This document shows, piece after piece, positions 1-8,622 of a DNA stretch of 64,000 nt. The DNA comes from Vibrio navarrensis. GTDB lineage: Bacteria > Pseudomonadota > Gammaproteobacteria > Enterobacterales > Vibrionaceae. The translations under genes were made by a program, and so were the position numbers. The notes under the pieces were generated by a model. That model was not told where the DNA came from. It saw only the letters and a program-made list of their open reading frames with translations, and searched no databases. The stretch lies in contig NZ_JMCG01000002.1 of assembly GCF_000764325.1 (NCBI RefSeq), forward strand, positions 248,001 through 312,000, given 5' to 3'. Numbering within the stretch: the stretch's first letter is position 1; each line of letters begins with the position of its first letter.

Positions 1-542
1 ATTGGAAACCATTCAAGGTTGTATGCAAAGACAGTAATAAGAAAAACGCCAACTACATATCCGGGCAAAGCATAACCCACGAAGATCAGAATGGAAGAGG
101 TTGAATCAAAAACAGAGCCGTGTTTGATCGCTTTAAAATAACCCAGAGGGATGGAAATGAAATAGCTGATAAAAAAGGTCATACCACCGTAAAATAGCGA
201 AACAGGCAGACGTTCAGCGATCATCGTACCAACGGGTTCGTAATAGCGTGTCGATTCGCCAAAATCTAAAACCAATAATCGGCTAAGCCACTCTGCGTAT
301 GCTTCAAAGACGGGTTTATCTAAGCCGTAAAATGCATTGAGTTCGGCCATTTGCTCTTCAGAAAGTGCCGAGTTATTTCCTGCAACATTGACGGTCGCGG
401 TGTCATTGCCAGAATGCATGCTTGCTAACATACGCTCCACTGGCCCGCCAGGCACAAATCGCGTAATCGCAAAAATGAGGATAGTGATGCCGAGAAACGT
501 AGGGACAATTAAGGCCATACGTCGGAGGATATACGATAACAC
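1..542 (-). CDS. yejB: ABC transporter permease, YejB-like (partial, C-terminus off window)
   Basis: This is the N-terminal 180 residues of an inner-membrane permease of the oligopeptide/microcin C (Yej/Dpp/Opp) ABC family. Reading the minus strand in one open frame from a GTG at 542 gives a first membrane segment, then the hallmark VPGGPVERM, a periplasmic part, and further membrane segments (FYGGMTFFISYF, then a stretch containing GYALPGYVVG). An in-frame TAG sits directly before the GTG, so no longer start is possible. A GGAG lies about 13 bases upstream. The family imports peptides through paired permeases. In E. coli yejA comes first, but no yejA lies upstream here. The gene continues past base 1. 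Family assignment is firm; the YejB label is inference from the VPGGPVE motif and spacing. Confidence 0.85.
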   Translation of the reverse strand, partial: MLSYILRRMALIVPTFLGITILIFAITRFVPGGPVERMLASMHSGNDTATVNVAGNNSALSEEQMAELNAFYGLDKPVFEAYAEWLSRLLVLDFGESTRYYEPVGTMIAERLPVSLFYGGMTFFISYFISIPLGYFKAIKHGSVFDSTSSILIFVGYALPGYVVGVFLITVFAYNLEWFP

Positions 543-781
543 CTACAACGAGCTCCATGCTGTGACAAATCAGTTCCCAAAGTTGCAACAATCCCGTTAC
601 AACAAAATCATGACCAAGCAGAAGGTACTCGATCACCTAAGCCGCCATGATTTGACAGCTAGGCATGCATTTAAAACAAAATACTGAACTGATATCAAAT
701 TCGAAACTGCTAATATGCCTGTCACATTAGCTTCACATCTTGAATAGATAATCACGGATCTTTTCTATCTTTCCATTTTGT

Positions 782-802
782 ACTATTGAACTAGTCAATA
801 GT
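782..802. promoter_or_regulatory. Operator-like inverted repeat upstream of yejB
   Basis: ACTATTGA, a 5-base spacer, then TCAATAGT: perfect 8-bp arms. The size and symmetry suit a dimeric repressor or activator site, about 240 bases upstream of the yejB start. No U-run follows, so a terminator is unlikely. The binding protein is unknown. Confidence 0.35.
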
Positions 803-850
803 TTCCCTTTTCATCAAGGTTTACCGAACTATCTCCTCCGGTAAAAATAG

Positions 851-886
851 AAAATGCACAAATAAAATTCATTATTTGTGCATTTT
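851..886 (-). terminator. Probable pyrF terminator (perfect 15-bp inverted repeat)
   Basis: AAAATGCACAAATAA and its exact complement TTATTTGTGCATTTT flank a 6-base loop. The arms begin and end with A/T runs, so the hairpin could end transcripts from either side. It lies about 90 bases beyond the pyrF stop. Confidence 0.55.
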
Positions 887-977
887 TATGCATTTAGAAC
901 TTTTTATAAATATCCGCAAATAATGCGATCTATTTCACACTATAGCCTCATAAGTATCACATGGCGAACCTATGAAA

Positions 978-1673
978 CTAGAGAAGACTTGTATTTATAG
1001 ACTCTAGTACATCTGCTGGGCTTGCTGCTTGAGTGATTGGCCTGCCAATCACTAAGTAATCGGATCCTGCGGCGATTGCTTCGACCGGAGTCATAATACG
1101 TCGTTGATCCCCTAGCTCTGAACCCTGAGGACGGATACCCGGAGTGACTAATTTAAACTCTTGCCCTAAATTTTGTTTCAATAGTGTTGCTTCTTGTGCC
1201 GAGCAGACTACACCATCCAAACCTGCATTTTTTGTCAAAGAAGCCAAACGCATCACTTGCTGCTGAGGCTCAATATCTAAGCCAACGCCTGCCAGATCGC
1301 TCTGTTCCATGCTGGTCAGCACAGTAACCCCAATTAGAAGCGGCCTTTCTTTTCCGTACGGCAGTAGAATCTCTTGAGCAGCACTCATCATACGTTCACC
1401 GCCACTGGCATGCACGTTTACCATCCATACCCCTAACTCCGCGGCCGCCCTCACGGCTTTGGCACAGGTATTTGGGATATCGTGAAATTTCAAATCCAAA
1501 AAGACAGAAAAACCACGCTTGTGTAATTCACGAACGAAATCCGGACCAAATAGTGTAAACATCTCCTTGCCGACTTTCAGGCGACATGACATGGGATCAA
1601 TTCTGTCCACAAAGGCTAACGCGTCAGCTTGATTGTCATAGTCTAAAGCCACGATAACTTTTTGGTCGATCAT
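978..1673 (-). CDS. pyrF: Orotidine 5'-phosphate decarboxylase
   Basis: Cytoplasmic TIM-barrel enzyme that converts OMP to UMP, the last step of de novo pyrimidine synthesis. The catalytic DxKxxD array is visible at residues 60-65 ([11 protein letters not shown]). The phosphate-binding end shows TPGIRP and [10 protein letters not shown]. The length of 231 residues is usual. I chose the ATG at 1673 (MIDQKV) rather than the upstream ATG at 1694, because TTAGGAG lies 7 bases before it and family members begin there. It follows lapA-lapB on the same strand, as in E. coli, but a terminator-like hairpin separates it from lapB. The yciH gene that follows in E. coli is absent. Confidence 0.97.
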   Translation of the reverse strand: MIDQKVIVALDYDNQADALAFVDRIDPMSCRLKVGKEMFTLFGPDFVRELHKRGFSVFLDLKFHDIPNTCAKAVRAAAELGVWMVNVHASGGERMMSAAQEILLPYGKERPLLIGVTVLTSMEQSDLAGVGLDIEPQQQVMRLASLTKNAGLDGVVCSAQEATLLKQNLGQEFKLVTPGIRPQGSELGDQRRIMTPVEAIAAGSDYLVIGRPITQAASPADVLESINTSLL

Positions 1674-1703
1674 TTCATCTCCTAATATACTCATTGCTAA
1701 AAA

Positions 1704-1735
1704 AATGCAGCTGGTACTTTGATACCAACTGCATT
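1704..1735 (-). terminator. Hairpin between lapB and pyrF
   Basis: AATGCAG-C-TGGTA pairs with TACCA-A-CTGCATT, a 13-bp stem with one wobble pair and a 6-base loop. On the minus strand it is followed by a run of Ts. It would end or attenuate the lapAB transcript before pyrF. Confidence 0.7.
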
Positions 1736-1739
1736 AAAA

Positions 1740-2909
1740 CTATTCACCGTCCAATCCTCGGATTGGCTTAATCGTCCCCCACCCCTTACAAGAGGGGCAA
1801 TGCCAATACAGTGAGTGGGTGGAAAAACCACATTTTCGACATCGATAGTGAGGTTTAACTTTCAGTTGTTCACCCACCATGGCTTGCAAGGTGGTCAAGC
1901 TCTCTTTTGCTCGCCCTTCTTCCGCTTCCGTGAGGTGGTAATCCATCAAACGATAGAAACCTTTCATGGTTGGGTTTTTAATCAGTTGTCTGGTGAGCAA
2001 CTCTTGAGCCGCAGCAACGCTATCGTGATGTGCGACAAGCTGAGCTAGCATCAATTCTGCCGATACGCCCGCTTTCTTATTGATACATTCGCGAAGAAAT
2101 TCCACCAGCTCATCTTCTTGCCCTAAGTGATGGTAGCATTCCGCCAATATGGGCAATGCTTCACTGACAAAGTCGGGATCTTGCTCAAGCACAGCGGTCA
2201 GGTGCTGGATGGTTTTGCGATACTCTTCAGTATCGAGATAAATTCGTCCAAGTGAGATCGAAGCACGAACACATTTCGGATCTTCTGCTAAGGCTTTCTT
2301 AAAATGGCCAATCGCTTTGGTGCGATTGCCATCTGCCTGTTCCAACATCGCCAGCTCACACCAGTAATGCGCAATACTTTTACGTATCGACGTTTTGCCT
2401 GTTTTGAGTAACAAATGAGCATAGTGAATGGCTTTCTCCCACTCACGAGTCTGTTGATAGATGCTCACCAGCTGCTGCAAAGCCGCATCACGATGATCCG
2501 GTTCTTCGACAAGTTGCTCAAAAATCTTTTCCGCCCGATCTAAAAAGCCGGAAGCCATGTAATCTTTCGCTAACTGTTGCAGAGCTAGGTTTTTTTGATC
2601 CAATGTCAGGCCGGAGCGAGAGATAAGGTTTTGGTGAATACGAATCGCACGATCAACCTCGCCTCGAGAGCGAAACAGATTGCCCAAGGCTAGATGTGTA
2701 TCGATCGTTTCATTATCGACCTGTAGTAGCTCAATGAAGTGATCCACCGCTTTATCTGATTGATCAGATAAGAGTAGATTAAGACCCGTCATGTATTGCT
2801 GGGAGATCTGATGAGAGTGTTTCCGCTTGTCATCCTGTGCACTACGATGGCCCATATACCATCCGTAAGCCGCCGCAATCGGGAGTAACAAGAAGAGTAA
2901 TTCAAGCAT
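1740..2909 (-). CDS. lapB: Lipopolysaccharide assembly protein B
   Basis: LapB (YciM) is an inner-membrane-anchored adaptor that works with FtsH to control LpxC level and so balances LPS with phospholipid. The 389 residues comprise an N-terminal membrane anchor (LLFLLLPIAAAYGWYMG), a long series of TPR helices at roughly 40-340, and a C-terminal rubredoxin-like metal knot with Cys357, Cys360, Cys371 and Cys374 (CRKC and CPSC). This order matches the E. coli protein. It lies 15 bases downstream of lapA, so the two are surely co-transcribed. Confidence 0.96.
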   Translation of the reverse strand: MLELLFLLLPIAAAYGWYMGHRSAQDDKRKHSHQISQQYMTGLNLLLSDQSDKAVDHFIELLQVDNETIDTHLALGNLFRSRGEVDRAIRIHQNLISRSGLTLDQKNLALQQLAKDYMASGFLDRAEKIFEQLVEEPDHRDAALQQLVSIYQQTREWEKAIHYAHLLLKTGKTSIRKSIAHYWCELAMLEQADGNRTKAIGHFKKALAEDPKCVRASISLGRIYLDTEEYRKTIQHLTAVLEQDPDFVSEALPILAECYHHLGQEDELVEFLRECINKKAGVSAELMLAQLVAHHDSVAAAQELLTRQLIKNPTMKGFYRLMDYHLTEAEEGRAKESLTTLQAMVGEQLKVKPHYRCRKCGFSTHSLYWHCPSCKGWGTIKPIRGLDGE

Positions 2910-2924
2910 TCAGCTAACTTGTCC

Positions 2925-3191
2925 TTAGGCTTGCTTTTCCATTTGGGTATTCTGTTTTTTCAACTGCTTGTTCAATTTGCGTAACTTCAGTTGCATCTTA
3001 AATTGGATACTCGCAAAGATCGCCCAAGAGAGAGCAAATCCCGCAACAAAAACCACGCCAAGCAAAGTTGATAAATGGAAATCACCTTTTGCCAAAAGAT
3101 AGTTAAATGTAACAACTTGCTGATTTTGCGAGCCTAAAGCCAGAGCTATAAGAAAGAGAGCTATAACAGCAATGATTTTTATAATTTTCAT
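2925..3191 (-). CDS. lapA: Lipopolysaccharide assembly protein A domain protein
   Basis: LapA (YciS) is a small inner-membrane protein, 88 residues long. It has two hydrophobic segments (about 4-20 and 43-65) and a basic, coiled-coil-like tail rich in Lys and Gln (about 66-88). The sequence NQQVVTFNYLLA between the segments is typical of the family. It is the first gene of the lapA-lapB pair, as in E. coli. Its role in LPS assembly is known from E. coli but is less well defined than that of LapB. Confidence 0.92.
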   Translation of the reverse strand: MKIIKIIAVIALFLIALALGSQNQQVVTFNYLLAKGDFHLSTLLGVVFVAGFALSWAIFASIQFKMQLKLRKLNKQLKKQNTQMEKQA

Positions 3192-3278
3192 GTTTCATCA
3201 CCCTTCGAGTGTTAGCCGATAGATTATGCAGGAAAACGATTCTCCAGACCACGGATAATAGCAATTATCTAATCATAA

Positions 3279-3309
3279 AAAAGCGGCATACGCTAAGTAT
3301 GCCGCTTTT
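3279..3309 (-). terminator. Rho-independent terminator after ihfB
   Basis: GCGGCATAC and GTATGCCGC form a 9-bp GC-rich stem with a 5-base loop. It is flanked by A/T runs that give a T-run on the minus strand, about 20 bases past the ihfB stop. Confidence 0.85.
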
Positions 3310-3327
3310 CGTCAATATTCTGTTCAC

Positions 3328-3609
3328 TTAGCCAAGATTTACGCGCTCACGTAACTCTTTGCCCGGTTTAAAGTGTGGAACGTGCTTACCTTCCAATTCC
3401 ACTTTGTCACCTGTTTTAGGATTTCGGCCAACTCGTGGCTCACGGTAATGAAGTGAGAAACTACCAAAACCACGAATCTCAATACGATCGCCACTTTCTA
3501 AAGTCGAAGCCATGTGCTCCAGAATATCTTTGACAGCATCTTCAATCTCTTTCGCTGACAGATGCGTCTGTTCAGCACAGAGTCTTTCAATCAACTCAGA
3601 CTTAGTCAT
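3328..3609 (-). CDS. ihfB: Integration host factor subunit beta
   Basis: DNA-bending nucleoid protein that dimerises with IhfA and serves recombination, replication and transcription. The 93-residue protein has the HU/IHF fold, with [10 protein letters not shown] at the start and the DNA-intercalating arm RVGRNPKTG at about residues 59-67, including the conserved Pro. The ATG at 3609 is followed by the classical N-terminus. It sits just downstream of rpsA on the same strand, as in enterobacteria. A 200-base gap and the rpsA terminator imply that it also has its own promoter in 3610-3815. Confidence 0.97.
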   Translation of the reverse strand: MTKSELIERLCAEQTHLSAKEIEDAVKDILEHMASTLESGDRIEIRGFGSFSLHYREPRVGRNPKTGDKVELEGKHVPHFKPGKELRERVNLG

Positions 3610-3815
3610 AGTTTCCCCTTCGAGTCATTTTTACCACTCATTATAGTAAGTAATATCAATTCCAACAAACACTTGCTACAAAATGTAGTGAAAAATCCAC
3701 CACCCAACTACCTCTTTTAAAGATAAGTGTAGATTTATCAGCAAAACTATCAAGACTTTGTGTAAATATCTTCTGAAATCAATACTATGATTTTTAACTT
3801 GTGTGACGCGCAGAC

Positions 3816-3843
3816 AAAAAAAAGGAGCCTTTCGGCTCCTTTT
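3816..3843 (-). terminator. Rho-independent terminator after rpsA
   Basis: AAAAGGAGCC and GGCTCCTTTT form a 10-bp stem around TTTC. A long A-run on the plus strand reads as a T-run on the minus strand. It lies 12 bases past the rpsA stop. Confidence 0.9.
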
Positions 3844-3855
3844 CTAAGACGTAAA

Positions 3856-5526
3856 TTATTCGCCTTTAGCTGCTTTGAAAGCGTCAGCCATTGCATTACC
3901 AAACGCAGCGTCGTCCGCTTTGTTGATGCTTGCCATTGCTTCTTGCTCTTCAGCTTCGTCTTTCGCTTTGATAGACAGGTTGATTACGCGGTTCTTACGG
4001 TCAACACCAGTAAATTTCGCTTCAACTTTGTCACCAACGCTCAGGATCAGTGATGCATCTTCGATACGGTCACGTGATACTTCAGAAGCGCGGATGTAAC
4101 CTTCAACGCCATCTTCTAGCTCGATGGTTGCGCCTTTCGCGTCAACTGCAGTTACAGTACCGTTTACTAGAACGCCTTTCTTGTTGTCAGCTACATAAGC
4201 ATTGAATGGGTCATTTTCCATTTGCTTAACGCCTAGAGAAATACGCTCACGCTCAGCGTCTACTGCTAGAACAACTGCAGAGATTTCATCGCCTTTCTTG
4301 AATTCACGAACTGCTTCTTCTCCTGGTACGTTCCAAGAGATATCAGACAGGTGAACTAGACCGTCGATGCCGCCTTCTAGACCGATGAAGATACCGAAGT
4401 CAGTGATAGACTTGATCTTACCAGTAACTTTGTCGCCTTTAGCTTGAGCTTCAGCGAATGACTGCCATGGGTTAGCTTTACACTGTTTCAGACCTAGAGA
4501 GATACGACGACGCTCTTCGTCGATTTCCAGAACCATAACCTCAACTTCGTCGCCAACATTAACAACTTTAGATGGGTGGATGTTCTTGTTAGTCCAATCC
4601 ATTTCAGAAACGTGTACTAGACCTTCAACGCCTTCTTCGATTTCAACGAAACAGCCGTAGTCAGTTAGGTTAGTAACGCGACCAGACAGTTTGTGACCTT
4701 CTGGGTAACGCTTAGCGATTGCTACCCATGGATCTTCGCCTAGTTGCTTCAGACCTAGTGATACGCGAGTACGATCACGATCGAACTTAAGAACTTTAAC
4801 TAGGATCTCGTCACCAACGTTAACGATTTCAGATGGGTGCTTAACGCGCTTCCACGCCATATCAGTGATGTGTAGCAGGCCGTCAACGCCACCTAGATCT
4901 ACGAACGCACCGTAGTCAGTCAGGTTCTTAACGATACCTTTAACTTCGCTGCCTTCTTGTAGAGTCTCTAGAAGTTCGTCACGTTCTACGCTGCTTTCAG
5001 ATTCGATAACAGCACGACGAGAAACAACTACGTTGTTACGCTTCTGGTCAAGTTTGATAACTTTGAACTCTAGCTCTTTGTTTTCTAGGTGAGCAGTGTC
5101 ACGGATAGGACGTACGTCTACTAGAGAACCTGGAAGGAAAGCACGGATACCGTTTAGTTCAACAGTGAAACCGCCTTTAACTTTACCGTTGATGATACCA
5201 ACAACAGTTTCAGCTTCTTCGTAAGCTTTCTCAAGAACGATCCAAGCTTCGTGACGCTTCGCTTTCTCACGAGAAAGTTGAGTTTCACCGAAACCGTCTT
5301 CTACAGCGTCCAGAGCAACGTCTACTTCAGAACCAACTTCAACTTCAAGTTCGCCAGCAGCGTTCTTGAACTGTTCAGCTGGGATTGCAGACTCAGACTT
5401 AAGACCTGCGTCAACAAGAACGTAGCCGTTTTCGATAGCAACTACAGTACCTTTAACGATAGTACCTTGTTGGAATTCAGTCTCGTTTAGAAACTCTTCA
5501 AAGAGTTGAGCAAAAGATTCAGTCAT
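3856..5526 (-). CDS. rpsA: 30S ribosomal protein S1
   Basis: S1 recruits and unfolds mRNA on the 30S subunit. The 556-residue protein contains six S1 OB-fold domains, several with the recurrent pattern YGxFVxxxxGxxGLxHxSxM followed by [12 protein letters not shown] and [10 protein letters not shown]. The first two domains, which bind the ribosome through S2, are more diverged (residues 1-170). The length matches the E. coli protein at 557. Codon use is strongly biased, as expected for a highly expressed gene. It follows cmk with a 109-base gap that probably holds the main rpsA promoter and leader; S1 autoregulates on its own leader in E. coli. Confidence 0.98.
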   Translation of the reverse strand: MTESFAQLFEEFLNETEFQQGTIVKGTVVAIENGYVLVDAGLKSESAIPAEQFKNAAGELEVEVGSEVDVALDAVEDGFGETQLSREKAKRHEAWIVLEKAYEEAETVVGIINGKVKGGFTVELNGIRAFLPGSLVDVRPIRDTAHLENKELEFKVIKLDQKRNNVVVSRRAVIESESSVERDELLETLQEGSEVKGIVKNLTDYGAFVDLGGVDGLLHITDMAWKRVKHPSEIVNVGDEILVKVLKFDRDRTRVSLGLKQLGEDPWVAIAKRYPEGHKLSGRVTNLTDYGCFVEIEEGVEGLVHVSEMDWTNKNIHPSKVVNVGDEVEVMVLEIDEERRRISLGLKQCKANPWQSFAEAQAKGDKVTGKIKSITDFGIFIGLEGGIDGLVHLSDISWNVPGEEAVREFKKGDEISAVVLAVDAERERISLGVKQMENDPFNAYVADNKKGVLVNGTVTAVDAKGATIELEDGVEGYIRASEVSRDRIEDASLILSVGDKVEAKFTGVDRKNRVINLSIKAKDEAEEQEAMASINKADDAAFGNAMADAFKAAKGE

Positions 5527-5635
5527 TTATTTAATCTTCAAAAAATTAAACTGCCATGGGTATCCTACCGCATGGGGTTATTAAATTCGCCAATCATCAT
5601 CCTTGCGATCGACGTTCTTACCTGCCTGAGCAGAA

Positions 5636-6316
5636 TTACTCAGCCAGCTTCGATTCGATATATTGTAGTGCTTTTTCGACCACTTCGTCGATACTCATCG
5701 ACGTAGAATCGAGCACAAGCGCATCCTCTGCAGGGCGTAATGGTGCCACTGGGCGGTTACGATCTCGGTCGTCACGCTCTTGGATCTCGCTCAAAAGGTC
5801 GTCAAATTTAACATCTAACCCTTTATCTTGCAACTGTTTAAGGCGTCGATGCGCACGCTCTTGCGCGCTGGCATCAAGGAAAATTTTTGCCTGCGCTTGT
5901 GGGAAAACAACGGTACCCATGTCACGGCCATCCGCCACCAAACCCGGGGCCGTTTCAAACGCACGCTGACGACGTAATAGCGCTTCACGCACTCGTGGCA
6001 ATGCTGCAACTTTTGACGCCGCCATACCGGTTTCTTCTTTACGCAGCTCTTTAGAAACGTCTTCACCTTCAAGAATCACCTTGACCAAGTCGCCTTCAGC
6101 AATAAATTGTACGTCAAGATGTGTAGCTAGCGGGACAAGCGCATCTTCCGACTCGGTATCCACACCATGATGAATCGCGGCCAATGCTAAGACACGGTAA
6201 ATTGCGCCAGAATCTAATAGTTGAAAGCCGAGCTTTTTCGACAGCAACATACAAAGAGTGCCTTTACCTGCACCACTTGGTCCATCTACGGTGATCACCG
6301 GAGTCTGAGAGGACAT
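5636..6316 (-). CDS. cmk: Cytidylate kinase
   Basis: Phosphorylates CMP and dCMP with ATP in nucleotide salvage. The P-loop GPSGAGKG lies near residue 12, and the CMP-binding region shows [13 protein letters not shown] at about 100-112, followed by the lid RAHRRLKQL and the DRNRPVAPL stretch. The start is taken as the ATG at 6316, giving 226 residues. A longer reading from a GTG at 6328 would place the GGAG ribosome site inside the gene. The cmk-rpsA-ihfB order is conserved from E. coli. Confidence 0.96.
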   Translation of the reverse strand: MSSQTPVITVDGPSGAGKGTLCMLLSKKLGFQLLDSGAIYRVLALAAIHHGVDTESEDALVPLATHLDVQFIAEGDLVKVILEGEDVSKELRKEETGMAASKVAALPRVREALLRRQRAFETAPGLVADGRDMGTVVFPQAQAKIFLDASAQERAHRRLKQLQDKGLDVKFDDLLSEIQERDDRDRNRPVAPLRPAEDALVLDSTSMSIDEVVEKALQYIESKLAE

Positions 6317-6461
6317 GTTCTTCTCCACTTTGTTTTCTTTCTTCGGGCGTATGCCCCATATCAGCGGCGCATATTATAGAGCGAAACCGCTTCTCGGGCG
6401 AGGATAAAAGCCGTGTAAAGCATTGCACATGGAAATGTTTTCTCAATGCAGTGGCAAAAAA

Positions 6462-6497
6462 GAAAAGCGGTGAAAGCTTTTACTCTCACCGCTAGAG
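6462..6497 (-). terminator. Terminator after sohB
   Basis: AGCGGTGA (6466-6473) and TCACCGCT (6486-6493) form an 8-bp stem. On the minus strand the T-rich run TTTTCTTTTTT follows. It lies about 50 bases past the sohB stop. Confidence 0.75.
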
Positions 6498-6544
6498 GTT
6501 TGCAGGCTGCTTTGCTCAGAGCTGTCGATTTAATATGGTTCTTT

Positions 6545-7606
6545 TTACAAGATGGGTTTTTGCCCTCTTTCTACCAATTTCAGCAGTACGCCATCAGCCA
6601 CTTTGCCAGCCACACCCGCTAATTTATCGGCCAACTTTTTCTTTTGTGTATAGTGAATTGAAAGCACCGTTTTCTCTTTACAAGCGGCCACAATCAGATC
6701 ATCTGAGGTGGCAATCTCATCGACTAAACCAAGCGTTTGTGCCTGAGTACCAAACCAATGTTCGCCAGTGGCTACTTTATCTAAATCTAATTCAGGGCGA
6801 TGCTGACGAATGAAATCTTTAAAGAGTCCATGCGTTTCTTCCAGCTCTTGCTTGAATTTTTCTCTGGCTTTGTCGCTGTTCTCACCAAACATAGTGAGGG
6901 TGCGTTTGTATTCACCAGCCGTTAGCTGCTCGAACTCGATATCGTGCTTTTTCAATAATTTATTGAAATTAGGCAACTGCGCAATCACACCGATCGAGCC
7001 GACAATCGCAAATGGCGCAGAGACAATCTTATCAGCGATACAGGCCATCATATAGCCGCCGCTAGCAGCCACTTTGTCGACCGAGATGGTCAAAGGTAAC
7101 CCGGCCGCTTTAATGCGATCCAACTGCGAAGAGGCCAACCCATAGCCATGAACCATACCGCCACCGCTTTCCAAGCGGAGTAACACTTCATCTCCGGGTT
7201 TTGCGACCGCTAAAATCGCAGTCACTTCTTCTCTGAGCGAAGCCACTTCTTTGGCATCAATACTGCCATGAAAATCGATCACAAACAGATGCGACTCGCG
7301 TTTACTCTCTAAACGTCCCTCTTTGGCTGCTTTTTTGATCTCTTTATCGCGCGCTTTGTCTTTCTCTTTTTCTTCTTTCTTACTCGCTTTATCGCGAGCT
7401 TTAAGAAAAGCCTCATCGTGCAGGTAATGTTCTAAATGCTCAACCGTATGCTTGTACTGCTCAGATAGATCCGTCACTTCCAGTTGGCCTTTTCTCGAAG
7501 ATGATTTGCTACTGACTGATTTAACCAGCACCAGCAGCACTACCACCGCCACAATAAAGGTGACAACTTTGGCCAAAAACAGGCCATAGTCCAATAAAAA
7601 TTCCAA
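6545..7606 (-). CDS. sohB: Inner-membrane serine protease SohB (peptidase S49)
   Basis: SohB is a signal-peptide-peptidase-A-type protease that uses a Ser-Lys pair. The 353-residue protein has an N-terminal membrane segment (about 8-28), a Lys/Glu-rich linker (70-105) and the S49 catalytic domain. The nucleophile is Ser182 in KVAASGGYM and the likely base is Lys234 in GEYKRTLTM. The start codon is TTG at 7606, preceded by AGGGGGT at a good distance. No ATG is better placed, and the N-terminus (LLDYGLFLAKVVTF) aligns with E. coli SohB. It diverges from yciK, with 131 bases between the starts. Confidence 0.95.
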   Translation of the reverse strand: MEFLLDYGLFLAKVVTFIVAVVVLLVLVKSVSSKSSSRKGQLEVTDLSEQYKHTVEHLEHYLHDEAFLKARDKASKKEEKEKDKARDKEIKKAAKEGRLESKRESHLFVIDFHGSIDAKEVASLREEVTAILAVAKPGDEVLLRLESGGGMVHGYGLASSQLDRIKAAGLPLTISVDKVAASGGYMMACIADKIVSAPFAIVGSIGVIAQLPNFNKLLKKHDIEFEQLTAGEYKRTLTMFGENSDKAREKFKQELEETHGLFKDFIRQHRPELDLDKVATGEHWFGTQAQTLGLVDEIATSDDLIVAACKEKTVLSIHYTQKKKLADKLAGVAGKVADGVLLKLVERGQKPIL

Positions 7607-7737
7607 TGTGATACCCCCTAAAGTGTGAATTAGTGTATTGTAACCATCTTGTCACGATTACCAAGACTTTCCGTTGCATATCTGTTTGATTTTGCAACAT
7701 AGGAACCATACAAAAAAATCAAGAAGGATTGAGCACG

Positions 7738-8478
7738 GTGGACTATTCAACCTCTGCAGATGCCCTGAACAATAAAGTGATTCTGGTAACAGGTGCTGGT
7801 GCTGGCATCGGTCGCCAAGCAGCCCTAACCTACGCAAAACACGGCGCGACCGTTATCTTATTAGGCCGCAACGTCAAAAACCTCGAAAGTATTTACGATG
7901 AAATTGAAGCGGCGGGTTACCCTCAAGCGGCGATTATTCCGCTCGATCTCAAGGGTGCAAGCAAGCAAAATTACATCGATATGGCGGAGACCATTGAAGG
8001 CCAGTTTGGTCGCTTAGACGGCCTATTACATAATGCTGGTGTGCTCGCCACTTTAAGCCCGTTTGATCAGATCAGCGAAGAAGACTTTGACGATACGATG
8101 CAAATCAACGTCAAGGCGGAGTTTCTGATGACACAAGCGCTGCTACCCTTATTGCGTAAAGCTGAAGCAGGACGAATTATTTTTACTTCGTCAACGGTGG
8201 GTCATGTAGGCCGCTCTTTCTGGGGCTCGTACTCGATTTCTAAGTTTGCCGTTGAAGGTATGATGCAGATCCTGGCCGACGAAATGAGCAATACGCCGAT
8301 ACGTGTGAACGCGATTAATCCGGGTGCTACCCGTACCCGCATGCGCGAGAAAGCTTACCCTGGCGAAGACGCAAATAGTTTGAAAACACCGGCAGACTTA
8401 ATGCCGCTTTATCTGCACTTGATGGATCCAGCCACACAGGTCAATGGTCAGTGCATTGATGCTCAACCAAAGCGTTAA
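7738..8478 (+). CDS. yciK: YciK-family short-chain dehydrogenase/reductase
   Basis: A short-chain oxidoreductase of 246 residues with the Rossmann glycine motif TGAGAGIGR, the NAG motif (LLHNAGVLA), the catalytic Ser (FTSSTVG) and the YSISK tyrosine/lysine pair. The physiological substrate of YciK is not established. I start at the GTG at 7738 because AAGAAGGA lies 9 bases upstream. The TTG at 7729 directly abuts that Shine-Dalgarno sequence and cannot use it. In E. coli yciK is beside btuR; here btuR is 33 kb away and sohB is the divergent neighbour, which is also the case in E. coli. Confidence 0.93.
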   Translation: MDYSTSADALNNKVILVTGAGAGIGRQAALTYAKHGATVILLGRNVKNLESIYDEIEAAGYPQAAIIPLDLKGASKQNYIDMAETIEGQFGRLDGLLHNAGVLATLSPFDQISEEDFDDTMQINVKAEFLMTQALLPLLRKAEAGRIIFTSSTVGHVGRSFWGSYSISKFAVEGMMQILADEMSNTPIRVNAINPGATRTRMREKAYPGEDANSLKTPADLMPLYLHLMDPATQVNGQCIDAQPKR

Positions 8479-8596
8479 TAATCGCCTTTCACTGTTTGAG
8501 TAACTCTCTACTTTTTTGGGCCGCAGTACTTTCGTATTGTGGCCCTTTTCATTTTTGCCGCTAAATTTTCTTGCCAGTTTCTCCCTCATCAATATA

Positions 8597-8612
8597 CTGT
8601 ATGTATATACAG
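8597..8612 (+). promoter_or_regulatory. LexA (SOS) box upstream of imuA
   Basis: CTGT-N8-ACAG with an alternating TA core, flanked by TA on the left, fits the gamma-proteobacterial LexA consensus TACTG(TA)5CAGTA with few changes. It lies 10 bases before the imuA ATG, where LexA would block transcription of the whole imu operon until DNA damage. Confidence 0.9.
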
Positions 8613-8622
8613 GTGTCATTCT

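Larger units (their letters stand above)
543..977. other. Intergenic region yejB/pyrF with two inverted repeats
   Basis: There is no convincing gene here. The stretch is AT-rich and lies upstream of yejB and downstream of pyrF. It contains two perfect inverted repeats, at 782-802 and 851-886, listed separately. ORFs crossing it have no ribosome site and no family resemblance. Confidence 0.6.

Noticed and set aside
337..687. 116-residue ORF on the plus strand opposite yejB
   Set aside because: It is antisense to the permease frame, has no ribosome site and shows no protein-like pattern.
3900..5400. Repeated sequence blocks suggesting tandem repeats
   Set aside because: They are the six homologous S1 domains of ribosomal protein S1, not a repeat element.
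5556..5969. 137-residue plus-strand ORF
   Set aside because: It is the complement of the end of cmk, with Arg/Ser-rich sequence typical of shadow frames.
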